From NCBI GenBank assembly GCA_949841355.1, contig CATKZP010000003.1, positions 1 to 64,000 of the forward strand: 64,000 nucleotides of DNA, given 5' to 3'. The notes beneath the pieces were generated by a model that worked only from the letters and a program-made list of their open reading frames with translations, had not been told where the DNA came from and made no database searches. Positions 1 to 9,051 of the stretch are shown here, piece after piece (within the stretch, counting starts at the first letter, position 1; the number at the start of each line of letters is the position of its first letter). Source of the DNA: an uncultured Oscillospiraceae bacterium (GTDB taxonomy: Bacteria > Bacillota > Clostridia > Oscillospirales > Oscillospiraceae). The position numbers were made by a program, and so were the translations under genes.

Positions 1-72
1 TGGGGCAATAAGAAGTACATGAACATGAAGCATCTGGAAACCGCTTTGGATGATCCTTCTATCGCCGGCTGA
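1..72 (+). CDS. C-terminal end of an unidentified protein (cut by window edge)
   Basis: An open frame runs from the first base to a TGA at 70-72 and gives 23 residues ending in DDPSIAG. It enters from outside the window, so neither its start nor its family can be read. It lies on the mobile-element side and faces a truncated gene on the opposite strand that ends eight bases further on. Too little is present to assign a function, and the frame could be fortuitous. Confidence 0.35.
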   Translation, partial: WGNKKYMNMKHLETALDDPSIAG

Positions 73-79
73 CCCATTC

Positions 80-232
80 TCATTGGAGACTGCTTCCCCT
101 TTTGCGCATAACTCTTGACACTACCTTGGCAAGCGTTTCTTTCAGCGCGACACATCGGGCATCGGCCTCGTTGTAGCCCCAGGGAAACTTCCTCGGACGA
201 TGGCCGGTGAACGCACAACACCGTTCAATCAT
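80..232 (-). pseudogene. Truncated SLOG-family (DUF1273-like) gene remnant
   Basis: Reading the minus strand from the ATG at 232 gives 50 residues, with CCAFTGHRPRKFPWGYNEAD near the N-terminus, then a stop at 80-82. The FTGHRP motif followed by a KF-WGY stretch is typical of the start of SLOG/DUF1273 proteins, nucleotide-sensing Rossmann-like proteins that often accompany clostridial mobile elements and are normally about 180-200 residues. Here the reading frame departs after about residue 41 and ends, so the glycine-rich core of the fold is missing. I read it as a decayed or rearranged copy. A functional 50-residue protein is possible but less likely. Confidence 0.5.
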
Positions 233-256
233 GGTAATCAGCCTCCGATCTCATTC

Positions 257-306
257 TTGGATATGGGGGTTATATCCCCTTAACATTGGAGATTATAACC
301 CCCATA
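257..306 (+). promoter_or_regulatory. Promoter and 13-bp inverted-repeat operator of the small HTH gene
   Basis: A perfect 13-bp inverted repeat, TATGGGGGTTATA at 262-274 and its complement at 294-306, is separated by 19 bases. A promoter-like pair TTGGAT (257-262) and TAACAT (281-286) with an 18-base spacer overlaps it, so the left arm sits between -35 and -10 and the right arm lies just past the expected transcription start. This layout fits an operator bound by the regulator encoded immediately downstream. The promoter is a consensus match by eye; the link to the regulator is inference. Confidence 0.55.
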
Positions 307-334
307 CTGATTGGTGTCAATCGGGGGTGAGGTC

Positions 335-538
335 GTGATTATTTTTGATAAGCTGTGGGATGTAATGAAAGCAAAAGGCGTTTCCACCTACCAGCTTCGA
401 GAGAAGTGCGGCATCGACAGCAAGACTGTCCGGCGTCTGCGGGCCAATGACAACATGGAAACAAAGACGCTGAACAAACTGTGCTCGGTGCTGGACTGCC
501 GCCTGGAGGACATCGCGGAATACGTCCCCGACGAATAA
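335..538 (+). CDS. Small Cro/C1-type helix-turn-helix regulator
   Basis: A 67-residue protein that is almost entirely an XRE-type DNA-binding domain: the recognition region reads STYQLREKCGIDSKTVRRLR, followed by a KTLNKLCSVLDC stretch typical of the second half of the domain. An in-frame TTG at 311 is possible, but GTG 335 is preferred because GGGGGTGAGG ends just before it. It follows a perfect inverted repeat at 262-306 overlapping a likely promoter, which suggests self-regulation. It belongs to the mobile element. The stop codon is inside the left arm of the first hairpin of the structured block that follows. Confidence 0.8.
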   Translation: MIIFDKLWDVMKAKGVSTYQLREKCGIDSKTVRRLRANDNMETKTLNKLCSVLDCRLEDIAEYVPDE

Positions 539-848
539 CAGCTCTACGGGTCTGCGGGTGCAGAAGCGTAGAGCTGTTGCCATTTTCGAGGCCGGTCAAT
601 ACAAGCCGCTTTTGCGGGTTGTATTGACACGGGCCGAGAAAATGGAGGGGGTTTCCAAAGGGGGACAATCCCCCTTTGGCACACGACTTTCGGAGAAAGT
701 CTAGTGTGTTATACCTTTTGCCCCGGCTGGTGCGGGAAAGGGGCGGCGCGATCTGGCGCAGACACTTTCCCGCACCAGAAAATCAGCCTGAGAAATGGAG
801 CGTCAGCAATCATTTCTCGGGCTGATTTTGGGAGGGGCGAAAGGTATA
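537..848. repeat. Block of nested inverted repeats (possible oriT, single-strand origin or structured RNA)
   Basis: This stretch without a gene is almost wholly made of stems: 537-548 with 567-578 (12 bp); 580-587 with 638-645 enclosing 595-604 with 619-628 (10 bp) and 606-609 with 614-617; 655-665 with 669-679 (11 bp); 680-684 with 704-708 enclosing 685-691 with 695-701; and an outer stem 710-718 plus 720-724 with 834-838 plus 840-848 that encloses two hairpins, 727-740 with 765-778 (14 bp, perfect) and 779-797 with 811-829 (18 of 19). None ends in a T-run, so these are not ordinary terminators. It lies between two convergent regulators in an element with a MobV relaxase. Origin of transfer, single-strand replication origin, recombination fold or non-coding RNA are all possible. 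The stems are directly seen; the role is unknown. Confidence 0.75.
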
Positions 849-936
849 TAAAGCCCCCGTCCCTCGTCCTCCGTCCCGCCGCAGCGGTGCTGGTGCTGCT
901 TGGAGCACACCCGCCCGGGTATGCGATGGGCAGCGC
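849..936. other. Non-coding remainder of the 539-936 gene-free interval
   Basis: GC-rich sequence between the last stem of the palindrome block and the stop codon of the minus-strand regulator. I see no promoter, terminator or further long repeat in it. An open frame crossing 704-1243 is not credible because it runs through the stems and has no family-like sequence. Confidence 0.4.
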
Positions 937-1758
937 TCAGCTATCCCCGGTATCGCCGCCCCCGGGCAGCGATTCAAAGGCAGAAAGTAACCCGCCCCGG
1001 AGGGCTGCTAAACCCTCTGCGTTCAGTCCTGCGCTGTACGCTGTGTGTACAATGGCATCCACAATCTGTTCCGGCGTGATGGCAGTCAATGGAACATCCT
1101 GCCCCTTTGTCAGTTCTGCCATCATCTGCCCGACAATCTCACTTGTGGCCGCTTTAACAGGCTCCAGGCTCGACCCGGCGTCCCGCTTCAGCTCCTTCAG
1201 AATGGTCATAAACGTGTTTTGGATTTTCGCCAGTTCCACTTGATGGGGTGGCGTCTTGGACAGCTTCACAGTGCGGGCCGCTTCTTTTATCGCTGCCCTC
1301 TGCCCGGAATCGGACTGTCCGGTACTCAAAAGAATATCGCTCATAGCGTCAAAAAGCTCGTTCTGCGCGGCTACCCCGGCGGCAAAAGTATCGTCCAGAT
1401 ATTGCGCGATCATCGCAGTCAGTAGGGAGAATTTCGGGTGTTCCAGCAGGCGGTTCACCACATCCGTGTTGACCCTGCCCGTGTAGAGGTTCCGTGCCGC
1501 CTGATCGGAAAGCCCCAGCGCTCCAATCTCATAATTCTTTCGGTCTGGGATGTCCGTCAGGCCCAGTAGGTAATCTGCGGAAACCTGGAACTCTCGAGCC
1601 AGTGCTGTCAGCACATCGCTGCCAACCTTCTGTGTCTGTCCTTTCTCCATACGCCCCAGCGTAGTGGCGTTGACGCCGATTTTCGCCGCCAGCTCCTCCA
1701 GAGTCATGTCCCGCCGCTCCCGGAGCCCGGTGATGCGCCGTCCAATCGCTTCAGACAT
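937..1758 (-). CDS. XRE-family transcriptional regulator
   Basis: A 273-residue protein. Residues about 5-65 form a Cro/C1-type helix-turn-helix domain: MTLEELAAKIGVNATTLGRM with a following VLTALAREFQVSADYLLGL segment. The remaining 200 residues are helical with no motif I recognise. An upstream in-frame ATG at 1878 exists, but ATG 1758 is preferred because GGGAGGGG lies directly before it. It diverges from the parB-like gene across about 200 bases and converges on the structured block. The position suggests control of element maintenance or transfer, which is inference. Confidence 0.8.
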   Translation of the reverse strand: MSEAIGRRITGLRERRDMTLEELAAKIGVNATTLGRMEKGQTQKVGSDVLTALAREFQVSADYLLGLTDIPDRKNYEIGALGLSDQAARNLYTGRVNTDVVNRLLEHPKFSLLTAMIAQYLDDTFAAGVAAQNELFDAMSDILLSTGQSDSGQRAAIKEAARTVKLSKTPPHQVELAKIQNTFMTILKELKRDAGSSLEPVKAATSEIVGQMMAELTKGQDVPLTAITPEQIVDAIVHTAYSAGLNAEGLAALRGGLLSAFESLPGGGDTGDS

Positions 1759-1807
1759 AACTTCCCCTCCCATCCTGTTGATTTTACCACAAGCCCACTT
1801 CAAAGAC

Positions 1808-1855
1808 CAGCCCGGAACCTGCATTTTTGCAGATTTTCCGGGCTGTGTTTTATTT
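1808..1855 (+). terminator. Hairpin with T-rich tail between divergent element genes
   Basis: CAGCCCGGAA at 1808-1817 pairs with TTCCGGGCTG at 1836-1845, enclosing CTGCA/TGCAG with a TTTT loop, followed by TGTTTTATTTT. It has the form of a rho-independent terminator reading rightward, although no rightward gene is seen immediately upstream. It may instead shield the parB-like gene from read-through or act as an attenuator. Confidence 0.5.
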
Positions 1856-1912
1856 TCTGGCTTTTCCGCCGGAATCAAGGGCTATAGACGTTTTTCCGTT
1901 ATATTGGAGTAC

Positions 1913-1927
1913 GCAAATAGAATTTGC
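1913..1927. promoter_or_regulatory. Short palindrome upstream of parB-like gene
   Basis: GCAAAT and ATTTGC flank three bases, 28 bases before the TTG start. The position between the divergent regulator and the parB-like gene suggests an operator, but the arms are only six bases, so this is tentative. Confidence 0.3.
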
Positions 1928-1954
1928 TAAATCAATTTGGGAGGTATCAAAGTA

Positions 1955-2824
1955 TTGCGTATTCCAATCAGTGAGATCAAAATCAACCCCGAACGGCGTA
2001 AGGCCGACCCGGCCCATATCAAGGAATTATCCAAAAGCATAGCCGATGTGGGCCTGCTCAACCCAATCACCGTCAACGAAGATCACACGCTCATCGCTGG
2101 CCTGCACCGCCTGGAGGCGGCACAGCTGCTGGGGTGGACAGAAATCGAGTGTACTGTGTGCGGGATCGACAGCATCCGGGCAGAACTGGCTGAGATCGAC
2201 GAAAATGTGATCCGCCGAAACCTGACCAACACAGAACTGAACGATCTGCTGGCCCGCCGGAAGAAGCTCTACGAAACCCTTCACCCGGAGACAATCGCCA
2301 GGAACCGCCCCGGCCATGTGAGCAATCATCAAGGTTCGAGCGACAAATTGTCGCCCGAATCCAAGGTAAAGTCTTTCGTGGAGGACACCGCCGAAAAGCT
2401 GGGCGTCTCCGCCAGAACAGTCGAGCGTCACCTATACCTGGCTGAACATCTGACACCGAAAGTCAGTGAAATTCTCAAGAAAATGGACAAACAGCCGCCC
2501 CGGTGTGAACTGATGAAGCTGGCCCGGTTGGAGCCAGGCCAGCAGGAGGAGTGCGCTGCGCTGTTTATGTCCGGCGAAATCAAATCGGTGGACACTTATT
2601 TGAAGCAGGGAAAGCTGGAAAACACCGAGACCGATGTTTCCTCATCTTTTGACGGCTTTATGGAAAGTTTAAGCCTGATCCTTAATGAAGTTGAACAGCT
2701 TTCCGCACTTTTAGCGGAAAATTCCGGTTTTACTGACGAGCAGAAGTCAACCGTCCAGACACAAGCGGCCAAACTGTATGAGGCGGCGGGCAGGCTGGCG
2801 GCACAGCTCGAAGATAGGCGGTGA
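1955..2824 (+). CDS. ParB N-terminal-domain protein of the mobile element
   Basis: About 289 residues. The N-terminus (LRIPISEIKINPERR, then ELSKSIADVGLLNPITV and LIAGLHRLEAAQLLGW) is a ParB/sulfiredoxin-fold domain, with the GxHRxxA-type nucleotide-binding motif. It is followed by a helix-turn-helix at about 145-175 (KLGVSARTVERHLYLAEHL) and a helical C-terminus. Such proteins in integrative elements are thought to act in stabilisation or as regulators. TTG 1955 is chosen because GGGAGGT lies nine bases upstream; TTG 1937 would place that site inside the gene. The TGA overlaps the next gene's upstream GTG, indicating co-transcription with the relaxase. Confidence 0.85.
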   Translation: MRIPISEIKINPERRKADPAHIKELSKSIADVGLLNPITVNEDHTLIAGLHRLEAAQLLGWTEIECTVCGIDSIRAELAEIDENVIRRNLTNTELNDLLARRKKLYETLHPETIARNRPGHVSNHQGSSDKLSPESKVKSFVEDTAEKLGVSARTVERHLYLAEHLTPKVSEILKKMDKQPPRCELMKLARLEPGQQEECAALFMSGEIKSVDTYLKQGKLENTETDVSSSFDGFMESLSLILNEVEQLSALLAENSGFTDEQKSTVQTQAAKLYEAAGRLAAQLEDRR

Positions 2825-2829
2825 GCACG

Positions 2830-3777
2830 ATGCAGAAACCGCAGTACGCCATTCTTCGCTTTGCCAAGTATAAGGGACCGGAGATCGGGCAGATCGAGGC
2901 TCACAACGAGCGCAAAAAGGAGAAATACGCCAGCAACCCCGATATAGATACCAGCAGGAGCCATCTCAACTTCCATCTTGTTCAGCCGGAGCGGAAGTAT
3001 CGGGCCGAGGCGGAGCGGCAAATCGCCCAGGCCGGGTGCCGCACCCGGAAGGACAGCGTTCGGGTGGTGGAGATGCTGGTGACAGCCAGCCCAGAGTTTT
3101 TCAAGGGCAAGAAGCGGGCTGAGGTACGGGCTTTCTTTGAGGAGGCCGTTCGTTTTATCGAAAGGCGGCAGCCGAAGGATACGATCATCTCCGCCGTGGT
3201 GCATATGGACGAGAAAACGCCTCATATGCACCTGTCCTTTATTCCGCTGACGAAGGATGGGCGGCTAAGCGCCAAGGACATTGTTGGCAACAAGAAAAAG
3301 CTGACATGGTGGCAGGACCAGTTCTGGAAACACATGGTCAGACGGTGGCCGAACCTGGAACGTGGCGAGAGCGCCAGCGAGACTGGCAGGACACACATCC
3401 CACCCCGGCTGTTCAAGGAGGCAGCCCACCTCAACCGCCAGCGGGATATGCTAATGAAGCTGCTGGGGGAGGTCAATCCGCTCAACGCCAAGAAGAAAAG
3501 TGCCGAGATTGAGGCGTTGCTGGAGCGGTATATCCCCGGCGTGGAGCGGATGCAAACGCAGATGAGGAAATACGATACCGCTTATAAAGCTCTCCGGGCT
3601 GAGAACGCCGAACTGAAAAAGCAAGTGGATTCCAGCAAAGAAAGCGTCAGGCACCGACTGGAGGTGTCTCAGCAGCTTCAAGAACTGGAGGACCTGCGCC
3701 GGACGGTAGACAACATCCCGCCGGAAATCTTGCAAGTGTATCGATCTGTTCCTAAATTTCAGAAGATTGAGAGGTAA
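2830..3777 (+). CDS. MobV/Pre-type relaxase (plasmid recombination enzyme family)
   Basis: Relaxase that would nick the transfer origin so that the element can be mobilised by a helper conjugation system. The N-terminal HNxR-type motif is seen in GQIEAHNERKKEKYASNPDI, and the metal-binding HxDExxPHxH motif in VHMDEKTPHMHLSFIP at about residue 130. A long predicted coiled coil follows from about residue 210, as usual for MobV. Length, about 315 residues, is in the shorter range of the family. ATG 2830 is preferred; GTG 2821 overlaps the parB-like stop and is the alternative. The arrangement with a large serine recombinase resembles Tn4451-type mobilizable transposons (TnpZ and TnpX). Confidence 0.9.
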   Translation: MQKPQYAILRFAKYKGPEIGQIEAHNERKKEKYASNPDIDTSRSHLNFHLVQPERKYRAEAERQIAQAGCRTRKDSVRVVEMLVTASPEFFKGKKRAEVRAFFEEAVRFIERRQPKDTIISAVVHMDEKTPHMHLSFIPLTKDGRLSAKDIVGNKKKLTWWQDQFWKHMVRRWPNLERGESASETGRTHIPPRLFKEAAHLNRQRDMLMKLLGEVNPLNAKKKSAEIEALLERYIPGVERMQTQMRKYDTAYKALRAENAELKKQVDSSKESVRHRLEVSQQLQELEDLRRTVDNIPPEILQVYRSVPKFQKIER

Positions 3778-3781
3778 TTGA

Positions 3782-5770
<1,989 letters not shown>

Positions 5771-5963
5771 CCCTCTGCGGTAATAGTTCCTTATTACCTT
5801 TAAGGCTTCCGTTTCCGGCTTTGCCGAAAACTGTACTCTGGTGAGAATTTCTTTGCGTGCCGCCTCTTTCCTACCGCCGCCGCGGGAAAGAGGCGGCAGC
5901 CGATCATAACGCCCGGCGCGGGCGTCCCGGGCCTTATAGGCAGCCCTCAAGAAAAATCTCCCA
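5771..5963. other. Probable right boundary of the mobile element
   Basis: No gene lies between the recombinase stop and 6053. The interval holds a 13-bp perfect inverted repeat, GCCGCCTCTTTCC at 5859-5871 with its complement at 5885-5897, around a GC-rich loop. By analogy with other large-serine-recombinase elements, the element-chromosome junction (attR or attL) should lie in this interval, before the promoter at 5964. The exact crossover cannot be placed without the other end of the element or an empty site. Confidence 0.4.
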
Positions 5964-5992
5964 TTTACAAATAGGCCGTCCTGTGTTAACAT
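5964..5992 (+). promoter_or_regulatory. Candidate sigma-A promoter of the glycosidase gene
   Basis: TTTACA (5964-5969) and TAACAT (5987-5992) are 17 bases apart, about 60 bases before the start of the next gene. It is the first chromosomal-type signal after the element. Confidence 0.5.
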
Positions 5993-6052
5993 AACGTTTA
6001 GTCGTTTCACGCAGACAGCAAGCAAAGCTCTCGGCAAAGACAGGAGGAACTC

Positions 6053-8401
6053 ATGAAAAATTTTGCAAGACGGTGCGCCGCACTGGTGCTGACCGCCGCC
6101 CTCGCCGTTACGCTGTGCGCTCCCGCCAGCGCCTCCCTGGCGCTGGGCACCGAGCTGACCCAGCACACGACGGAGCTGGGCGCGGGCGCCACCCTCACCA
6201 GCCAAAGTCTGTGGTCCGCCTCCAAGGAGGACCTGCGCACAGAGCACTATGTTACATATACCCCCAACTCCGCCCTCACGCCTGTGGTGTTCAGCGGGAC
6301 CTATGTGGCCAGCACCAACACCGTGCAGACCGCCGCCGCCCAGCTGGAAGCTCAGGGCTGGCGGGTGGCCGCCGCCATCAACGGCGGCTTTTTCAACTCC
6401 GACGGCACCATCGTGGGCATGCTCGTGACCGACGGGGTGGTGCGCGCCCTGGATGTGGACAATTACACCCTGCTGGGCTTCACCGGGGATGGGCGCGTGT
6501 TCATCGACGAGAGCAAGCCCACCATCTCCGCCGCCTGGGTGGGGCTGGACGGGATGCAGCGAACCTTCCCCATCGCCGGCTTCAACGCCTACCGCAATTC
6601 CAACTACCTGGACAAGCTGTACCTCTATAACCAGGACTTCTCCTCCAAGGTCACCAGCGGAGGGCCCTGCGTGTCCGCCGTCCTGCGCCCGCTGTACGGC
6701 GAGCAGATGCACATGAACCGCACCCTCACCCTGGAGGTGGTGTCGGTCACCGACGCCACGCTGGATAAGACCGCCTTCAACGGCGTCCTCCCCGAGGGCT
6801 GCTTCATGCTCTACGCCGAGGACCGCAATAACCCCGAGCTGCTTGCCGCCCTGCGGGGGCTGCTGCCGGGGATGCAGGTATCCGTGGCCCTAGGGGGCGC
6901 GTCGGAGCAGTGGGACCAGGCGGCATACGGCGTCAGCGGCCTGTATACCCTGCTGCGGGACGGGCAGGTTGCTGACAGCGGACTGCCCACCCCCGCCAAC
7001 CCCTACACCGCCGTGGGCGTCAAGGCCGACGGCTCGGCGGTCTTTTACACCATCGACGGCCGCCAGAGCGGCTACTCCGTGGGCGCGACCTACGCCCAGG
7101 TGGCCCAGCGGCTTCAGGAGCTGGGCTGCGTGTCTGCCGTGGCGCTGGACGGCGGCGGCTCCACCACCCTGGGGGCCACCCTGCCGGGCAGCGCCGGGTT
7201 CCAGGTGGTGAACCGGCCCTCCACCAATCAGCGGAAGATCAATAACACCATCGCCCTGGTCAGCCGGGCCGGGGAAGAGATCCTCACCCCGGGCGCTTAC
7301 GTCAGCGCCCAGCACCGGGTGGTGCTGGCGGGGGCCAGCCTCCCCGTGAACGCCGCCGCCTACGACGGCGCGGGACGGCCTGTCACCGACCAGTTCTTCA
7401 ACTGGAGCGCCACCGGCGGCTTTATGGTGGCCGGCGAGACCGGCGCGGTGTATACCGCCGGACAGCTCCCGGGCAGCTACACCGTCTCCGCCGGGACGGG
7501 CGACCCCTTGTCTGTGCAGGTGGTGGACCGGCTCACCGCCCTCACCGTCACCCGGAAGGACACCTCCACCAAGGCCGACACGCTGATCCTGGAGCCCGGA
7601 GAGGTGGTGGACCTGGCCGCCTCCGGTATCTGGTATAACCTGCCCGTGGCCATGGACGCGGAGAACGTGATCTGGGCCGCCGACCCCGCCGTGGGTGTCA
7701 TCGACGACCAGGGCTGCTTCACCGCCGGCACCGCCAACGGCGAGGGGAACATCACCGTCACCGCCGGAGGCGTCACCGTGACCATCCCCGTCAAGGTGGA
7801 CCGGGGCGACCCCTTCACCGACATGGCCGGCCACTGGAGCGCCGACTACGTTACCCAGCTCTACAAGCTGGGGCTGACCACCGGCTACAGCCAGGAGGAC
7901 GGCACCGCTCTGTACCGTCCCGACGGCAGGCTCACCCGGGCGGAGCTGCTGGCCTTCATCACCCGGGTGCTGGGGGTGGACGAGTCGGCTTATTACACCG
8001 TGGAGCTGCCCTTCGCGGACAACACGGACATCCCCAATTGGGCCCAGAACTATGTTCAGGCCATGTATACCCTAGGGGTGCTCAAGGGCAGCAATGAGAA
8101 CGGAGCGCTGTACGCCAACGTAAACGGCTATGTCACCCGGGAGGAGACCATGACCCTTCTGGGCCGGGTGCTGGCCGCCTCCCAGAGCTGCGATCTGTCC
8201 CTGTTCCCCGACGCGTCCTCGGTGAGCGACTGGGCCGCGCCCCATGTGCAGACCCTGGTGGCGCTGAACATCGTGGGCGGCAGCAACGGCCTGCTGGTCC
8301 CCCAGGAGTACATCGACCGGGCCGCCATTGCCAAGCTGCTGGTGGAGGTCTACCCCCTGGAGAAGGCGCTGCTCATCCCCCGGCTGGATCTGATTTCATG
8401 A
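6053..8401 (+). CDS. Secreted phosphodiester glycosidase with three SLH domains
   Basis: A 782-residue exported protein. Residues 1-27 are a signal peptide ending APASA. Residues about 70-410 match the phosphodiester glycosidase (NAGPA, PF09992) family: INGGFF at about 110 and the signature VALDGGGSTT at about 363. An Ig-like linker follows, then three S-layer homology repeats from about residue 585 (FTDMAGHWSADYV, then two further copies) that would anchor it to a secondary cell-wall polymer. The family removes sugars linked through phosphodiesters, so a role in remodelling wall polysaccharide is likely but the substrate is unknown. AGGAGG precedes the ATG. It is followed by a strong terminator and so appears monocistronic. 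Confidence 0.88.
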   Translation: MKNFARRCAALVLTAALAVTLCAPASASLALGTELTQHTTELGAGATLTSQSLWSASKEDLRTEHYVTYTPNSALTPVVFSGTYVASTNTVQTAAAQLEAQGWRVAAAINGGFFNSDGTIVGMLVTDGVVRALDVDNYTLLGFTGDGRVFIDESKPTISAAWVGLDGMQRTFPIAGFNAYRNSNYLDKLYLYNQDFSSKVTSGGPCVSAVLRPLYGEQMHMNRTLTLEVVSVTDATLDKTAFNGVLPEGCFMLYAEDRNNPELLAALRGLLPGMQVSVALGGASEQWDQAAYGVSGLYTLLRDGQVADSGLPTPANPYTAVGVKADGSAVFYTIDGRQSGYSVGATYAQVAQRLQELGCVSAVALDGGGSTTLGATLPGSAGFQVVNRPSTNQRKINNTIALVSRAGEEILTPGAYVSAQHRVVLAGASLPVNAAAYDGAGRPVTDQFFNWSATGGFMVAGETGAVYTAGQLPGSYTVSAGTGDPLSVQVVDRLTALTVTRKDTSTKADTLILEPGEVVDLAASGIWYNLPVAMDAENVIWAADPAVGVIDDQGCFTAGTANGEGNITVTAGGVTVTIPVKVDRGDPFTDMAGHWSADYVTQLYKLGLTTGYSQEDGTALYRPDGRLTRAELLAFITRVLGVDESAYYTVELPFADNTDIPNWAQNYVQAMYTLGVLKGSNENGALYANVNGYVTREETMTLLGRVLAASQSCDLSLFPDASSVSDWAAPHVQTLVALNIVGGSNGLLVPQEYIDRAAIAKLLVEVYPLEKALLIPRLDLIS

Positions 8402-8412
8402 CTTGACCCGAA

Positions 8413-8446
8413 ACGCCCTGCGTCCAAAAACCGCAGGGCGTTTTTT
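8413..8446 (+). terminator. Rho-independent terminator
   Basis: ACGCCCTGCG (8413-8422) pairs with CGCAGGGCGT (8432-8441), followed by TTTTT. It closes the glycosidase gene. Confidence 0.9.
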
Positions 8447-8476
8447 GGATAAAACCACCTCCCGGCGGCCATACTG
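8447..8476 (+). promoter_or_regulatory. Candidate sigma-G (forespore) promoter of spoVAC
   Basis: GGATA (8447-8451) matches the sigma-G -35 form GNATR, and CATACTG (8470-8476) is one base from the -10 consensus, with an 18-base spacer. It lies 18 bases before the spoVAC start, where spoVA genes are known to be expressed under sigma-G. Confidence 0.5.
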
Positions 8477-8493
8477 ACAGGGAGGTGAAGCGC

Positions 8494-8937
8494 ATGGACA
8501 TGACCAATCAACAGTATAACCAATATGTCAGCGGCAGGGCTAAGCCCTCCCCAATCTGGAAGGACTGCCTGTGGGCCTTCTGCGTGGGCGGGGCCATCTG
8601 CGCCGGAGGACAGGGGCTCACGGCGCTCTATCAGAGCTGGGGAGCGGGCAAGGAGGACGCGGGGACCTGGACATCCATCACGTTAATCTTCCTGGCCTCT
8701 CTGCTCACCGGCCTGGGGGTGTTCGACAACATCGCCAAGCACGCCGGTGCGGGGACGCTGGTGCCCATCACCGGCTTCTCCAACGCTATGGTTTCCCCCG
8801 CACTGGAGTTCAAAAGCGAGGGGTTTATCACCGGAACCGGCGCCAAGCTGTTCACCGTAGCGGGGCCGGTGCTGGCCTACGGCATCTCCGCCAGCGTGAT
8901 ATACGGCATTATTCTGTATATCGCCGGGCTGTTTTAA
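8494..8937 (+). CDS. spoVAC: Stage V sporulation protein AC
   Basis: A 147-residue membrane protein of the SpoVA channel that moves dipicolinic acid into the forespore and out at germination. The family signature is clear: WKDCLWAFCVGGAICAGGQG, then SLLTGLGVFDNIAKHAGAGT and LVPITGFSNAMVSPALEFKS. There are about four hydrophobic segments. ATG 8494 is preferred over GTG 8485, which falls inside the ribosome site GGGAGGTG. A sigma-G-type promoter lies upstream and a terminator follows, so it appears to be a single-gene unit. The usual partners spoVAD and spoVAE are not next to it, which is unusual; they may be elsewhere. Confidence 0.93.
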   Translation: MDMTNQQYNQYVSGRAKPSPIWKDCLWAFCVGGAICAGGQGLTALYQSWGAGKEDAGTWTSITLIFLASLLTGLGVFDNIAKHAGAGTLVPITGFSNAMVSPALEFKSEGFITGTGAKLFTVAGPVLAYGISASVIYGIILYIAGLF

Positions 8938-8974
8938 AATAGGACGTGCGGTCTGTGCCGCACGTCCTATTTTA
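8936..8974 (+). terminator. Terminator after spoVAC
   Basis: A 16-bp perfect stem, 8936-8951 with 8958-8973, with A-rich and T-rich ends, so it could act on both strands. Confidence 0.85.
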
Positions 8975-8993
8975 TCTCCCTGCGGGAAATTTC

Positions 8994-9022
8994 TTGCCTA
9001 CCGGCGGAAAAAATGCTATACT
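8994..9022 (+). promoter_or_regulatory. Sigma-A promoter of radC
   Basis: TTGCCT (8994-8999) and TATACT (9017-9022) are 17 bases apart. Transcription starting near 9029 rules out the ATG at 9013 and fixes the start of the gene at GTG 9052. Confidence 0.7.
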
Positions 9023-9051
9023 TGCCCCAGACAGAGAGAGGGGGAGAGGTT

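Noticed and set aside
704-1243. Plus-strand open frame through the palindrome block
   Set aside because: It crosses the stems and then runs antisense to the regulator; no ribosome site and no recognisable sequence.
1955-2824. The ParB-domain protein as the partner of the parS site at 21161
   Set aside because: The chromosomal parS is read by Spo0J/ParB, normally encoded near the origin with Soj; this protein is embedded in a mobile element with a relaxase and its helix-turn-helix does not obviously match Spo0J.
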